Shown here: positions 32,722-32,748 of the stretch, piece after piece
Position numbering within the stretch: position 1 is the stretch's first letter
How the letters are laid out: the number at the start of each line of letters is the position of its first letter
Source of the DNA: Candidatus Rokuibacteriota bacterium
GTDB lineage: Bacteria > Methylomirabilota > Methylomirabilia > Rokubacteriales > CSP1-6
Direction: 5' to 3'
Assembly (NCBI GenBank): GCA_003220475.1
Contig: QHSO01000030.1
Location: forward strand, 1 to 32,748
Length of the DNA stretch: 32,748 bases
Made by a program: the position numbers and the translations under genes
The notes under the pieces: model-generated
What the model saw: only the letters and a program-made list of their open reading frames with translations
Database searches by the model: none
What the model was told of the DNA's origin: nothing

Positions 32722-32748
32722 TCACTTCGTCTTCGGCGATTCCTTCGG
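32722..32748 (-). CDS. Possible C-terminal end of a gene running out of the window
   Basis: The minus strand reads PKESPKTK followed by TGA (32722-32724), a Lys/Pro-rich tail 1 nt from the convergent stop of the PNPOx-like gene. Only eight codons are visible, so this is weak. Confidence 0.25.
   Translation of the reverse strand, partial: PKESPKTK

Noticed and set aside
1-32748. CRISPR arrays, tRNA or rRNA genes, insertion sequences
   Set aside because: No regularly spaced repeats, no cloverleaf-like stretches in the short intergenic gaps and no transposase-like protein were found by eye.

Overview
The window is one GC-rich (about two-thirds G+C), gene-dense bacterial segment with no rRNA, tRNA, phage, transposase or CRISPR genes. 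Gene content (several peptide-type ABC importer genes, a CoA-ester lyase with a MaoC hydratase, an L-2-hydroxyglutarate oxidase, an orphan DGQHR protein, a rhamnose operon) suggests a soil or subsurface lineage such as Candidatus Rokubacteria/Methylomirabilota. That placement is an inference from gene content, not a measurement. TGA is an ordinary stop in many genes here, so the code is standard.

Layout. Positions 1-212 hold the relic of a histidine kinase ATPase domain. A minus-strand run (213-7315) reads, in transcription order, MaoC hydratase, CoA-ester lyase, zinc alcohol dehydrogenase, class III aminotransferase (with an internal deletion), peptide-binding protein and two DppB/DppC-type permeases. 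Plus-strand genes from 7430 to 9721 encode a zinc-ribbon membrane protein, a site-2 protease and an EamA transporter. A DinB-like protein, L-2-hydroxyglutarate oxidase and a DGQHR protein with a near-consensus promoter follow. Then come minus-strand greA, a broken PpiD-type chaperone gene, a tRNA m1A58 methyltransferase and a fosmidomycin-resistance-like transporter. On the plus strand, 17120-21801 holds a VOC protein, a second ABC importer (binding protein and two permeases, again without ATPases) and a receiver-domain protein with a degenerate kinase dimerization domain.

From 21827 to 24385 a glutaryl-CoA-dehydrogenase-like gene and a queuosine precursor transporter gene diverge from queC, with only 22 bp between the two start codons. 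A second DinB protein, an HD phosphohydrolase, a catalytically dead HtrA-like PDZ protein and rfbB-rfbC-rfbA (rfbD absent) occupy the minus strand to 29832. The last part has a rhodanese-MoeB fusion, a lipoprotein and a PNPOx-like protein.

The main discovery is in the rhodanese-MoeB gene (29888-31111). It is interrupted by a single in-frame TGA exactly where the family has its E1-like catalytic cysteine. The TGA is followed at SECIS distance by a perfect 7-bp stem with a 6-nt loop. The 3' arm is made by the only CCA and the only GGA codon in the whole gene. I read this as a selenocysteine-containing MoeB/ThiF-type adenylyltransferase. A second theme is that many genes carry a TANNNT-type -10 box ending about 5 to 11 nt before the start codon, which indicates leaderless transcripts.
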